In this document: in pieces, positions 42,379 to 50,313 of the stretch
Position numbering within the stretch: position 1 is the first letter of the stretch
Layout: each line of letters opens with the position of its first letter
DNA from: SLNP01 sp964568875
GTDB taxonomy: Bacteria > Bacteroidota > Bacteroidia > Bacteroidales > VadinHA17
DNA length: 64,000 nt
Direction: 5' to 3'
NCBI GenBank assembly: GCA_964568875.1
Contig: CAZMSH010000012.1
Coordinates: 1 to 64,000 of the forward strand
Program-made: the position numbers and the translations under genes
The notes under the pieces: model-generated
Told to the model about the DNA's origin: nothing
Databases searched by the model: none
Seen by the model: the letters and a program-made list of their open reading frames with translations, nothing else

Positions 42379-43335
42379 ATGAGAATAGGTCTGGATGCAA
42401 TGGGAGGGGATTATGCTCCCCAGGCTGCCGTTGAAGGTGCAGCTGATGCTCTGCCAAAGCTTGATGATAAGACAAGAATAGTGCTTATTGGTGACGAACC
42501 ACAGATAACGGCTATTCTTAATGAGCTTTCCGTTGAAAAGTCTCATTTCGATGTTATTCATACCAGTGAGGTAATTACCATGGCTGACCACCCCGCCAGA
42601 GCTTTTTCCCAAAAACGAAATTCCAGTATTGCCGTTGGGTTCGGGATGCTGAAGAAAGGACTGATTGATGGGTTCGCGAGTGCAGGGAATACAGGTGCGA
42701 TGCTTGTTGGAGCAAGTTATACCGTCAATGTTATTCCTGGAATATACAGGCCGGCGCTGGCTGCCCTGGTTCCATCTATATCAGGAAAGTCCTCTGTTTT
42801 GCTTGATGTGGGAATCAATCCTGACACTAAGCCTGATATCCTGTTACAATACGGTATATTGGGCACAATGTATGTCAGGCACGTGATGGGAGTTGAGAAT
42901 CCCCGCGTTGCCCTGATAAATATCGGCGAGGAGGAGACCAAAGGCTCAATGGCAGTACGTTCGGCATATGAGCTGATGAAAGACCACCCTGATATTAATT
43001 TTGTGGGCAACATTGAGGGGAGCGCCCTTTTTAGTGCCGATATGCCTGAAGTTCTGGTATGTGACGGTTTTGTCGGTAATGTTATAATCAAGCAGGCAGA
43101 AGCTTTTTTTACTCTTCTCAAATCGAAGAACATCAATGATCCATTCTTTGACCGTTTCGATTTCGAGAATATTGGGGGAACCCCGGTTATTGGTGTAAAC
43201 GCCAACATTGTAATCGGTCATGGTATCTCAAAGCGCAAGGCCATTGCAAACATGCTGCTCGAGACGGTTAATGTTGTGAAAGCAGACCTGGCCGGCCGGA
43301 TTAAACTTACACTTTCAAATGGAAAAGAAGATTAG
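42379..43335 (+). CDS. plsX: Phosphate acyltransferase PlsX
   Basis: Peripheral membrane enzyme (318 aa) that converts acyl-ACP to acyl-phosphate, the first step of the PlsX/PlsY route to phosphatidic acid. The start RIGLDAMGGDYAP and the segments TMADHPARAFSQKRNSSI, FASAGNTGAMLVGA and VCDGFVGNVIIKQAE are diagnostic. fabH begins inside its last codons (17-base overlap in another frame), linking phospholipid and fatty acid initiation. Length is slightly short, but all core motifs are present. Confidence 0.96.
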   Translation: MRIGLDAMGGDYAPQAAVEGAADALPKLDDKTRIVLIGDEPQITAILNELSVEKSHFDVIHTSEVITMADHPARAFSQKRNSSIAVGFGMLKKGLIDGFASAGNTGAMLVGASYTVNVIPGIYRPALAALVPSISGKSSVLLDVGINPDTKPDILLQYGILGTMYVRHVMGVENPRVALINIGEEETKGSMAVRSAYELMKDHPDINFVGNIEGSALFSADMPEVLVCDGFVGNVIIKQAEAFFTLLKSKNINDPFFDRFDFENIGGTPVIGVNANIVIGHGISKRKAIANMLLETVNVVKADLAGRIKLTLSNGKED

Positions 43336-44311
43336 AGCAGCTATAACAGGACTGCACACATGGGTTCCTGAATACAGGCTTACAAATGATGAGCTTGCGA
43401 CCATGGTCGACACCTCCGACGAATGGATAATGCAGAGGGTGGGGATCAGGGAGAGAAGGATTCTCAAAGGAGAGGGTGCAGGAACTTCAGACCTTGGAGC
43501 CAGGGCGGTGAGCGGTCTGCTCGAAAGCACAGGCACTTCACCTGATGAAATTGAACTGCTGATATGCGCTACTATTACCCCCGACATGCTTTTCCCTGCA
43601 ACGGCAAATATTATATCCGACAAAGTCGGTATCAGGAACGGTTTTAGCTTCGATATCGGGGCCGCCTGTTCAGGTTTTATTTTTGCCCTCAAGACTGCTG
43701 CAGCCTATATAGAATCGGGAAACGTGAAGAAGGCAATTGTAGTTGGAGCAGATAAAATGTCGTCAATAACAGACTACACTGACAGAACAACATGTACTCT
43801 GTTCGGAGATGGAGCCGGGGCCGTCCTGCTTGAACCTTCTGTTGATGATAACGGAATAATAGACTATATTTTTCGTGCTGACGGTTCAGGGAGGAAATTC
43901 CTCCATATGAAAGCCGGAGGATCGGTTAGACCGGCATCGCATGAAACCGTCGATGCCCGTGAGCATTACGTATATCAGGAAGGACAGAGTGTATTCAAGT
44001 TTGCAGTTTCAAACATGGCCGATGTTGCAGTTGAAATTATGGAAAGGAATAATCTTAAACCAGAAGATATTGCCTGGCTTGTTCCGCATCAGGCCAATCT
44101 GAGAATCATCGATGCAACAGGAAAGAGAATGGGGCTTCCTCCTGAGAAGGTAATGGTCAATATTGAAAATTACGGAAATACCACCGCTGCAACAATACCG
44201 CTATGCCTGAACGATTACAGGCAAAAACTTAACAAGGGTGACAAAATAATACTTGCAGCATTCGGAGGCGGCTTTACATGGGGCTCGGTCTATATCAAAT
44301 GGTCTATCTAG
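43319..44311 (+). CDS. fabH: Beta-ketoacyl-ACP synthase III
   Basis: Initiating condensing enzyme of type II fatty acid synthesis (330 aa), joining acyl-CoA and malonyl-ACP. The catalytic triad is visible: C117 in FDIGAACSGF, His in VPHQANLRI and Asn in NYGNTTAAT. The C-terminus GGGFTWGSVYIKW is typical. The gene overlaps plsX by 17 bases and is presumably translationally coupled. A spacer of 93 bases with a -7 box follows before bactofilin. Confidence 0.97.
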   Translation: MEKKIRAAITGLHTWVPEYRLTNDELATMVDTSDEWIMQRVGIRERRILKGEGAGTSDLGARAVSGLLESTGTSPDEIELLICATITPDMLFPATANIISDKVGIRNGFSFDIGAACSGFIFALKTAAAYIESGNVKKAIVVGADKMSSITDYTDRTTCTLFGDGAGAVLLEPSVDDNGIIDYIFRADGSGRKFLHMKAGGSVRPASHETVDAREHYVYQEGQSVFKFAVSNMADVAVEIMERNNLKPEDIAWLVPHQANLRIIDATGKRMGLPPEKVMVNIENYGNTTAATIPLCLNDYRQKLNKGDKIILAAFGGGFTWGSVYIKWSI

Positions 44312-44353
44312 TATACTCTGCCCAACTTTTTCCCTTTCTATCGCAATAGTTTT

Positions 44354-44361
44354 TATATTTG
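44354..44361 (+). promoter_or_regulatory. -7 box for bactofilin and the atp genes
   Basis: TATATTTG matches TAnnTTTG, 43 bases before the bactofilin ATG. Because bactofilin, atpZ and the following atp genes are closely spaced or overlapping, this may be the main promoter for the first ATP synthase cluster. The -33 region is only T-rich. Confidence 0.5.
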
Positions 44362-44404
44362 TGAGTTATTTGAACAAGATGATTATTTATTAAACCGGGG
44401 AAAA

Positions 44405-44797
44405 ATGGCGAAGATCAACGAAGCAGAAAGCACAACAGCTATTAACCTTATCAGTAACGGCACGGAAATAACCGGAGATATCAACTCATCGGGTGATATC
44501 CGTATTGACGGTTCGCTGGTAGGAAATCTGAAGACTAAGGGGAAAGTGGTAATAGGTCCGACAGGCAGGGCAAAAGGCGAATTATATTGTAAGAATGTTG
44601 AGGTTTCAGGTACAATAGAAGGTAAGCTTGCGGTTGAACAGTTATTGAATCTTAAGTCAACTTCAAAGATAATCGGAGAGATTATTACCACCAGGCTTTC
44701 AATTGAGCCGGGTGCCAAATTCACGGGCACCTGCAAAATGAGCGAGGACGTGAATAATGGAGGAAATGCAGCCCCAAAAGGGAAAGAAGGCCAATAA
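44405..44797 (+). CDS. Bactofilin family cytoskeletal protein
   Basis: Polymer-forming beta-helical cytoskeletal protein (130 aa). The core shows the regular short-strand pattern of bactofilins: ISNGTEITGDINSSGDIRIDG, SLVGNLKTKGKVVIGPTG, ELYCKNVEVSGTIEGKL and KLAVEQLLNLKSTSKIIGEI. Flexible polar tails flank the core. Members contribute to cell shape or local cell-wall synthesis. The last 41 bases overlap the next gene, so translation of atpZ may depend on it. Confidence 0.92.
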   Translation: MAKINEAESTTAINLISNGTEITGDINSSGDIRIDGSLVGNLKTKGKVVIGPTGRAKGELYCKNVEVSGTIEGKLAVEQLLNLKSTSKIIGEIITTRLSIEPGAKFTGTCKMSEDVNNGGNAAPKGKEGQ

Positions 44798-45002
44798 CAA
44801 GGAACCCGAATCCCCTGTAAAAACATATACAAGGTACAGCGGTATTGCTGTACAGATGATCGTCATCATTCTTGTTTCAGTCTGGGGCGGAAGAAAACTT
44901 GACGAACTTGCAGGAACAGAAGTGCCTGTGTTCACTGCAGTCCTATCGCTGCTGGGTGTCGCTGCAGCAATATATACATCAATAAAGGATCTGATAAGAT
45001 AA
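44757..45002 (+). CDS. atpZ: AtpZ/AtpI-type small subunit of the ATP synthase cluster
   Basis: Small membrane protein (81 aa) with two hydrophobic helices: YSGIAVQMIVIILVSVWGGRKLDE (about 24-46) and VFTAVLSLLGVAAAIYTSIKDL. This is the AtpZ/F0F1 assembly protein pattern, with the charged N-terminus. AtpZ is proposed to aid ion transport or c-ring assembly. It overlaps the end of bactofilin. ATG 44766 is an alternative start. Confidence 0.8.
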   Translation: MEEMQPQKGKKANNKEPESPVKTYTRYSGIAVQMIVIILVSVWGGRKLDELAGTEVPVFTAVLSLLGVAAAIYTSIKDLIR

Positions 45003-45012
45003 TCTGTCTGCC

Positions 45013-45396
45013 TTGAAACGGTATGCAAGGGATTCGATGGTTATTACTATGCTGGCAGGGCTGCTGTTCGTTATTGTTCTGGTTCTTACCCTTAAGACCC
45101 GCTTTTTTGCACCCGCTGCCGGCGCAGTTGCTCTGGTGCCGGCTTTTCTGGCAATAAATCTGGCCACGCTTGGGCTGAGTCATGCTGGCAGAAACAGGAA
45201 GACTGAACAGCAGACACTATTCACACTGGCTGCAGTAGGATTAAAATTCTTACTGCCGGCTGTACTTGCTGTAGTATGGTTTGCTGTTCTAAAAAAGAGC
45301 AGCCGTGCCGATGTAATACTGTTTTTTGTTGTATATTTAACCATTTCGATAGCGACAGTAGTGCTAATTGTGAAAAACCTTGAAAACCAATCTTAA
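45013..45396 (+). CDS. AtpI-like membrane protein of the ATP synthase cluster
   Basis: Protein of 127 aa with four hydrophobic segments (about 9-26, 29-48, 66-85 and 95-118) and few charged residues. Position between atpZ and atpB, 10 bases after atpZ and overlapping atpB, identifies it as the Bacteroidetes AtpI-type or I-subunit equivalent. Sequence similarity to E. coli AtpI is low. The start is TTG 45013; ATG 45037 is the first internal alternative. Confidence 0.7.
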   Translation: MKRYARDSMVITMLAGLLFVIVLVLTLKTRFFAPAAGAVALVPAFLAINLATLGLSHAGRNRKTEQQTLFTLAAVGLKFLLPAVLAVVWFAVLKKSSRADVILFFVVYLTISIATVVLIVKNLENQS

Positions 45397-46474
45397 CTTA
45401 ACGGCAGTTTTGGCAAAGAGCAGATTGAAATACCTGACGCTGATAATGCTGTTTTCAACAGTTACACTCTTTGCTCAGCATAACAATGATGATCGCGGTC
45501 AAAGTACCCACGATGACGCGGAGTTTACAGCTACAGAATTCATTCTCGATCATATTGCCGATTCGCATGAATGGCATATTTTAACCACACCAAAAGGAAA
45601 GCATCTGTCGGTTTACCTTCCCGTTATCATTTACAGTAAGCACTCCGGCTTTCATCTCTTCTCTTCCCGGTACATTTCTCACGGGCACAGTTACAAAGGG
45701 TTTTCAGTACCCACAGAAGGAGACCAGAAGGGCAGAATAGTTGAGGAGACAGCTGAAAAGGAAGGTGAACTGTTTTATATGCCTCTTGATTTTTCAATAA
45801 CAAAGAATGTGGCTGCCATGATGGTTGCAGTTGCCATAGGTCTTTGGCTTTTTGTTTCACTAGCCCGTTCCTACCGGAAGTCAGGTATCTCCGAACCAAG
45901 GGGTATTCAGGGTTTGCTGGAACCAATAATTCTTTTCGTAAAGGAAGATATCGCAATCCCGAACATGGGGGAGAAGAAACATGAGAAGTTTCTGCCCTAT
46001 CTGCTCACCGTCTTTTTCTTTATCCTTATTAACAACCTGTTAGGCCTGGTCCCCTTTTTTCCGTTTGGTGCCAATGTTACAGGTAATATTGCGGTTACCT
46101 TCGTGCTTGCATCATTTACCTTCCTGGTTACCCAGTTCAGTGGAAACCGTCAGTACTGGAGACACGTCTTTGCAACCCCCGGCGTGCCTTTCTGGCTACT
46201 CCCGATAATGATTGTGGTTGAGATGATAGGACTGATTGCAAAGCCTTTTGCTCTTATGGTACGTCTTTTTGCCAATATTACGGCAGGCCATATAATTATA
46301 CTGGGATTAATCAGTATTATATTCCTTTTCAAGACTCTATGGGTTTTACCAGGCGCAGCTCTGTTCGTGTTGTTTATGGATTGTCTTGAACTGCTGGTTG
46401 CATTCCTTCAGGCATATATTTTCACTCTCCTTTCGGCTCTGTTTATTGGAATAGCAGTCGAGGAGCATCATTAA
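45380..46474 (+). CDS. atpB: ATP synthase F0 subunit a
   Basis: Proton-channel subunit of F0 (364 aa). The essential arginine is in MVRLFANITAGH (about residue 295). Conserved segments PLYLTVFFFILINNLLGLVPF-like (LPYLLTVFFFILINNLLG) and CLELLVAFLQAYIFTLLS define the channel helices. It is about 90 residues longer than E. coli AtpB because of an N-terminal signal sequence (ending near LFAQ) and a histidine- and acid-rich periplasmic domain, a known Bacteroidetes trait. The start TTG 45380 overlaps the preceding gene by 17 bases; another TTG lies downstream before the signal helix. Confidence 0.94.
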   Translation: MKTNLNLTAVLAKSRLKYLTLIMLFSTVTLFAQHNNDDRGQSTHDDAEFTATEFILDHIADSHEWHILTTPKGKHLSVYLPVIIYSKHSGFHLFSSRYISHGHSYKGFSVPTEGDQKGRIVEETAEKEGELFYMPLDFSITKNVAAMMVAVAIGLWLFVSLARSYRKSGISEPRGIQGLLEPIILFVKEDIAIPNMGEKKHEKFLPYLLTVFFFILINNLLGLVPFFPFGANVTGNIAVTFVLASFTFLVTQFSGNRQYWRHVFATPGVPFWLLPIMIVVEMIGLIAKPFALMVRLFANITAGHIIILGLISIIFLFKTLWVLPGAALFVLFMDCLELLVAFLQAYIFTLLSALFIGIAVEEHH

Positions 46475-46499
46475 TAATGTTTAACTAATATTTGAAGCT

Positions 46500-46703
46500 A
46501 TGACTTTATCATTAGCAGCAATCGGAGCAGGAATAGCCGTATTTGGTGCCGCCCTCGGGATCGGAAAGATAGGAGGGAATGCCATGGAGGCTATCGCACG
46601 TCAACCAGAGGCTGCATCCAGGATTCAGACGGCAATGATCATTTCGGCCGCCTTGATCGAAGGTGCAGCACTGTTTGCAATCGTTGTGGCCCTGCTGGAT
46701 TAA
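46500..46703 (+). CDS. atpE: ATP synthase F0 subunit c
   Basis: Proteolipid of the rotor ring (67 aa). Two helices join at the polar loop ARQPEA. The ion-binding carboxylate is E54 in ALIEGAALFAIVVALL. The residue after it is Gly rather than Ser/Thr, and the Na+ ring glutamine of helix 1 is not seen, so proton coupling is expected. A strong hairpin follows the gene at 46715-46750 and may increase expression of c relative to the other subunits. Confidence 0.95.
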   Translation: MTLSLAAIGAGIAVFGAALGIGKIGGNAMEAIARQPEAASRIQTAMIISAALIEGAALFAIVVALLD

Positions 46704-46714
46704 AAACCAATTTC

Positions 46715-46750
46715 GGGAGGTCTCCTGCAGCGATTGGCTGCTGGCCTCCC
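46715..46750 (+). other. Stem-loop in the atpE-atpF spacer
   Basis: Outer arms GGGAGG / CCTCCC, a short bulged region, and an inner perfect stem GCAGC / GCTGC with a five-base loop fill most of the 72-base spacer. There is no T-run, so full termination is not expected. RNA stabilisation or partial termination after atpE would fit the high c-subunit stoichiometry. Confidence 0.6.
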
Positions 46751-46775
46751 CTTAATTGAAAAAACTTAATTTACC

Positions 46776-47288
46776 ATGATAACCGCCAACAGCTTAGCAA
46801 CTCCGGCTTTGGGACTAATCGTCTGGACGACAATAATATTCCTTATTTTCTTCTTTTTGCTGAGAAAATATGCATGGCCGCCGGTGCTTAATGCAATTCA
46901 TGCCAGAAATGAAAGAATCAGGAGTTCTCTGCTTGCAGCTGAAAAAGCACGCGAAGAGATGATAAGACTTCAGGCAGACAATGAAGCCATTCTCCGTGAA
47001 GCAAGGGAAGAGCGTGACCAGATTGTAAGGGAGGCCAGGGAGGCTGCAGAAAAGATAGTAGCCATCTCAAGAGAGAGAGCGTCGCAAGAAGCGAATGCAA
47101 TAACTGCCAAAGCAAGGCAGGCAATTGAAAGAGAAAAAGATGCTGCGATGATTGAAATCAGGCAACAGGTCGCTTCAATTTCAATGGACATAGCCTCGCG
47201 TGTTCTCCAGGAGAAATTGTCTGTCACCGGAGAACAGGAGAAACTTATTGAAAAGTATCTCAGTGAATTTGATAAAGGCAGGAACTAA
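46776..47288 (+). CDS. atpF: ATP synthase F0 subunit b
   Basis: Peripheral stalk subunit (170 aa). A single N-terminal membrane helix (about 12-31, LGLIVWTTIIFLIFFFLL) is followed by the conserved RKYAWPPV and a long charged coiled coil (about 45-140) with heptad-like Ala/Glu/Arg pattern. The C-terminus contacts the delta subunit, encoded 17 bases downstream. Length is normal. Confidence 0.95.
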   Translation: MITANSLATPALGLIVWTTIIFLIFFFLLRKYAWPPVLNAIHARNERIRSSLLAAEKAREEMIRLQADNEAILREAREERDQIVREAREAAEKIVAISRERASQEANAITAKARQAIEREKDAAMIEIRQQVASISMDIASRVLQEKLSVTGEQEKLIEKYLSEFDKGRN

Positions 47289-47305
47289 ATTGAAACCGAT
47301 CGGAG

Positions 47306-47839
47306 ATGGATGAGAGCAGAATATCGGTACGATATGCAAAGGCCCTGTTTGAGACAGCAATTGAGAAAGGATTGCTCGAACAGACAGAACAGGATATGAA
47401 GCTGCTGCTGGAGGTTGGTATGCAGCCTGATTTCCGTTACTTCACAGATGATCCTTCTATCCCTCCCGCAAAGAAAACAGAGTTCTTCATTGAAGTATTC
47501 GGCGAACATGTCGGCCAGCTCACTATCGATATTGCTTCATTGGTTATAAGAAATGGCCGTGAAAGATATCTTGCAGGTATAGCAAGAAATTATATTGCAA
47601 TGAGCCGAAAACAACAGGGCATAACAACGGTTGTACTGACTACAGCTACGGAGCCGGGAGCAAAGACAAAGGAAATGATAAGAGCCGAGATTGAGGAGAC
47701 ACTGAAGTCAGAAATTGATATGAAAGAAGTTGTCGATCCTGCCATCATTGGAGGTTTTGTTTTACAGATTGGAGACAGGCTCTTTGATGCAAGTGTTAAG
47801 GAAAAACTGAAGAAAATCAGAAAAGAGATTTCAAATTAA
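47306..47839 (+). CDS. atpH: ATP synthase F1 subunit delta
   Basis: Stator subunit (177 aa) that joins the b stalk to the F1 head. The N-terminal helical domain begins RISVRYAKALFETAIEKG, as in all OSCP/delta proteins, and the C-terminal domain has IIGGFVLQIGDRLFDASVKEKLKKI. Low overall conservation is normal. The gene lies four bases before atpA. Confidence 0.95.
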   Translation: MDESRISVRYAKALFETAIEKGLLEQTEQDMKLLLEVGMQPDFRYFTDDPSIPPAKKTEFFIEVFGEHVGQLTIDIASLVIRNGRERYLAGIARNYIAMSRKQQGITTVVLTTATEPGAKTKEMIRAEIEETLKSEIDMKEVVDPAIIGGFVLQIGDRLFDASVKEKLKKIRKEISN

Positions 47840-47843
47840 CGAT

Positions 47844-49427
47844 ATGACTAGTATTAAACCAGCAGAAGTATCAAGAATACTAAAGGAAAAGCTTCAGGGA
47901 GTTCACACTGAAACTTCTCTTGATGAGGTTGGAACCGTAATACAGGTTGGTGACGGTATTGTAAGACTGTACGGCCTTTCAAACGTTCAATCAAACGAGC
48001 TTATCGAGTTTGAGAACGGGATTAATGCCATAGTGCTTAATCTTGAAGAGGACAATGTCGGTGCAGTATTGCTGGGACCGTCAGAGGAGATCAATGAGGG
48101 AGATATTGCCAGACGAACAGGTAGGATAGCTTCTATAATGGTCGGTGACGGTCTGTTAGGCAGGGTCGTGAATACGCTTGGAAAACCCATTGATGCGAAA
48201 GGCCCTGTTACCGGGAAACTATATGAAATGCCATTCGAGCGGAAAGCGCCGGGAGTGATATTCCGCCAGCCGGTCAAGCAGCCTCTTCAGACGGGCATAA
48301 AGCCAATAGACGCCATGATACCTATCGGCCGTGGTCAGCGTGAGCTCATAATTGGCGACCGACAGACAGGAAAGACAGCAATTGCCATAGATACAATTAT
48401 TAACCAAAGAGAGAACTTCAGGAAGGGAAAGCCGGTATATTGCGTATATGTTGCAATAGGTCAGAAGGGATCAACAGTGGCCAACATAGCGACAACACTC
48501 GAGCAACACGGAGCACTGGAATATACGGTAATTGTTCTTGCTACTGCTGCCGATCCTGCTGCAGCACAATTCTATGCACCTTTTGCCGGGGCCGCAATAG
48601 GAGAGTTCTTCAGAGATACAGGCCGTGATGCCCTTATTATCTATGATGATCTGTCTAAACAGGCTGTGGCTTACAGGGAAGTGTCCCTGCTGCTTCGCCG
48701 CCCTCCAGGGAGGGAAGCATATCCGGGAGACATCTTCTATCTTCACTCACGGCTGCTTGAGCGTGCCGCGAAGATCATTGAATCAGATAAGGTCGCTGCT
48801 GATATGAATGACCTTCCCGATTCCATTAAACCTTTGGTAAAGGGAGGTGGGTCTCTGACAGCTCTGCCTATCATCGAAACCCAGGCTGGTGATGTCTCTG
48901 CCTATATACCTACAAATGTCATATCAATAACTGACGGGCAGATTTTTCTTGAATCTTCATATTTCAACGCCGGAATCCGTCCTGCAATAAACGTCGGTAT
49001 ATCGGTATCTCGCGTGGGAGGTAACGCCCAGATTAAATCGATGAAGAAAATTGCAGGCACACTTAAGGTTGACCAGGCTCAGTATAGGGAACTGGAAGCA
49101 TTTGCTAAATTCGGTTCAGACCTGGATAGCGCTACCCTTTCAATACTCGACAAGGGCGCCAAGAACGTCGAAATACTTAAACAAGGACTGTACAGTCCGG
49201 TTCCTGTAGAAAAGCAGGTTGCAGTGATATATTGTGGAACGCGCGGGCTTCTCAGGGACCTGGATATAGAAAAAGTAAAGGAGTTTGAGTCTGAATACTT
49301 AATGGAGCTTGAGACATCGCATCAGGAGATTCTCGACAGGGTGAGGGAAGGCCAGATTGATGACGAAATCACTTCTGTTTTCGAGAGAACCGCTACTTTG
49401 ATTCTGGAAAGAATGAAGCAGAACTGA
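47844..49427 (+). CDS. atpA: ATP synthase F1 subunit alpha
   Basis: Non-catalytic nucleotide-binding subunit of F1 (527 aa). The P-loop is GDRQTGKTAI (about 170-179); DALIIYDDLSKQAVAYRE and RRPPGREAYPGDIFYLHSRLLER are universal. The conserved arginine finger region lies in ISVSRVGGNAQ. It is followed by atpG with a one-base gap. Confidence 0.98.
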   Translation: MTSIKPAEVSRILKEKLQGVHTETSLDEVGTVIQVGDGIVRLYGLSNVQSNELIEFENGINAIVLNLEEDNVGAVLLGPSEEINEGDIARRTGRIASIMVGDGLLGRVVNTLGKPIDAKGPVTGKLYEMPFERKAPGVIFRQPVKQPLQTGIKPIDAMIPIGRGQRELIIGDRQTGKTAIAIDTIINQRENFRKGKPVYCVYVAIGQKGSTVANIATTLEQHGALEYTVIVLATAADPAAAQFYAPFAGAAIGEFFRDTGRDALIIYDDLSKQAVAYREVSLLLRRPPGREAYPGDIFYLHSRLLERAAKIIESDKVAADMNDLPDSIKPLVKGGGSLTALPIIETQAGDVSAYIPTNVISITDGQIFLESSYFNAGIRPAINVGISVSRVGGNAQIKSMKKIAGTLKVDQAQYRELEAFAKFGSDLDSATLSILDKGAKNVEILKQGLYSPVPVEKQVAVIYCGTRGLLRDLDIEKVKEFESEYLMELETSHQEILDRVREGQIDDEITSVFERTATLILERMKQN

Positions 49428-49428
49428 G

Positions 49429-50313
49429 ATGGCAAATCTAAAGACGATACGGAACAGGATTGTGTCAGTAAGGTCAACAAGGCAGATAACATCGGCAATG
49501 AAGATGGTGGCTGCCGCAAAACTCCGTAAGGCACAGGACAGAATAGTGATGATGCGTCCCTATGCCGACAAGCTGAGAGAGATTTTGTCAGGCCTTGCAC
49601 ACAGTCTGTCTGAAACGGGAGCTGAATGCATCTATAGCCGCAAGTCTGATCCCGAAAAGGTCCTTATCGTAGTAATTACTTCCAACAGAGGTCTTTGTGG
49701 TGGTTTCAACGCTAATGTGATCAGGGAAGTAAAGAGGCTGATAAGTGAGGATTATAATGAACAGTACCGAAGGGGAGATCTTTCATTCATTGCCATAGGA
49801 AAAAAGGGATATGATTTTCTAAGGAAATTAGAAAACTGTGATATTGAAGAGTACAATCACCTCCTGAATAAGTTGGGCTTCGAAAGTGTCTCAAAGCTGG
49901 CATCGGCAATAATGACTGATTTTGCCAATGCAAGATTTCATAAGGTACTTTTAGTATATAATCAGTTTAAGAATGCAGCCATTCAAAGACTATCCACAGA
50001 GGTGTTTCTTCCGGTGGAAATAGCTGAGCCTGATGACGAATCTCCTATAATCAGTGATTATATTTATGAGCCCGATCAGCAAAAGATAGTGAAGGAGCTG
50101 ATTCCTAAAACACTTAAGGTGCAGTTTTACAAGGCACTTCTTGATTCTTCAGCTGCCGAACACGGCGCGAGAATGACCTCAATGCATCTGGCTACAGATA
50201 ATGCAACCGAACTGATAAGAGGTTTGACACTGCAGTACAACAAGGCCAGACAGGCATCAATCACCAGACAGATACTGGAAGTTGTCAGCGGCGCTGAGGC
50301 CCTGAAGGGCTAA
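49429..50313 (+). CDS. atpG: ATP synthase F1 subunit gamma
   Basis: Central rotor shaft (294 aa). The N-terminal helix (KTIRNRIVSVRSTRQITSAMKMVAAAKLRKAQ) and C-terminal helix (ASEHGARMTSMH-like SAAEHGARMTSMHLATDNA and NKARQASITRQILEVVSGAEAL) form the coiled-coil axle. The nucleotide fold has SNRGLCGGFNANV. The gene ends the first atp cluster and shares a four-base stop overlap with the convergent Na/Pi cotransporter gene. Confidence 0.97.
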   Translation: MANLKTIRNRIVSVRSTRQITSAMKMVAAAKLRKAQDRIVMMRPYADKLREILSGLAHSLSETGAECIYSRKSDPEKVLIVVITSNRGLCGGFNANVIREVKRLISEDYNEQYRRGDLSFIAIGKKGYDFLRKLENCDIEEYNHLLNKLGFESVSKLASAIMTDFANARFHKVLLVYNQFKNAAIQRLSTEVFLPVEIAEPDDESPIISDYIYEPDQQKIVKELIPKTLKVQFYKALLDSSAAEHGARMTSMHLATDNATELIRGLTLQYNKARQASITRQILEVVSGAEALKG

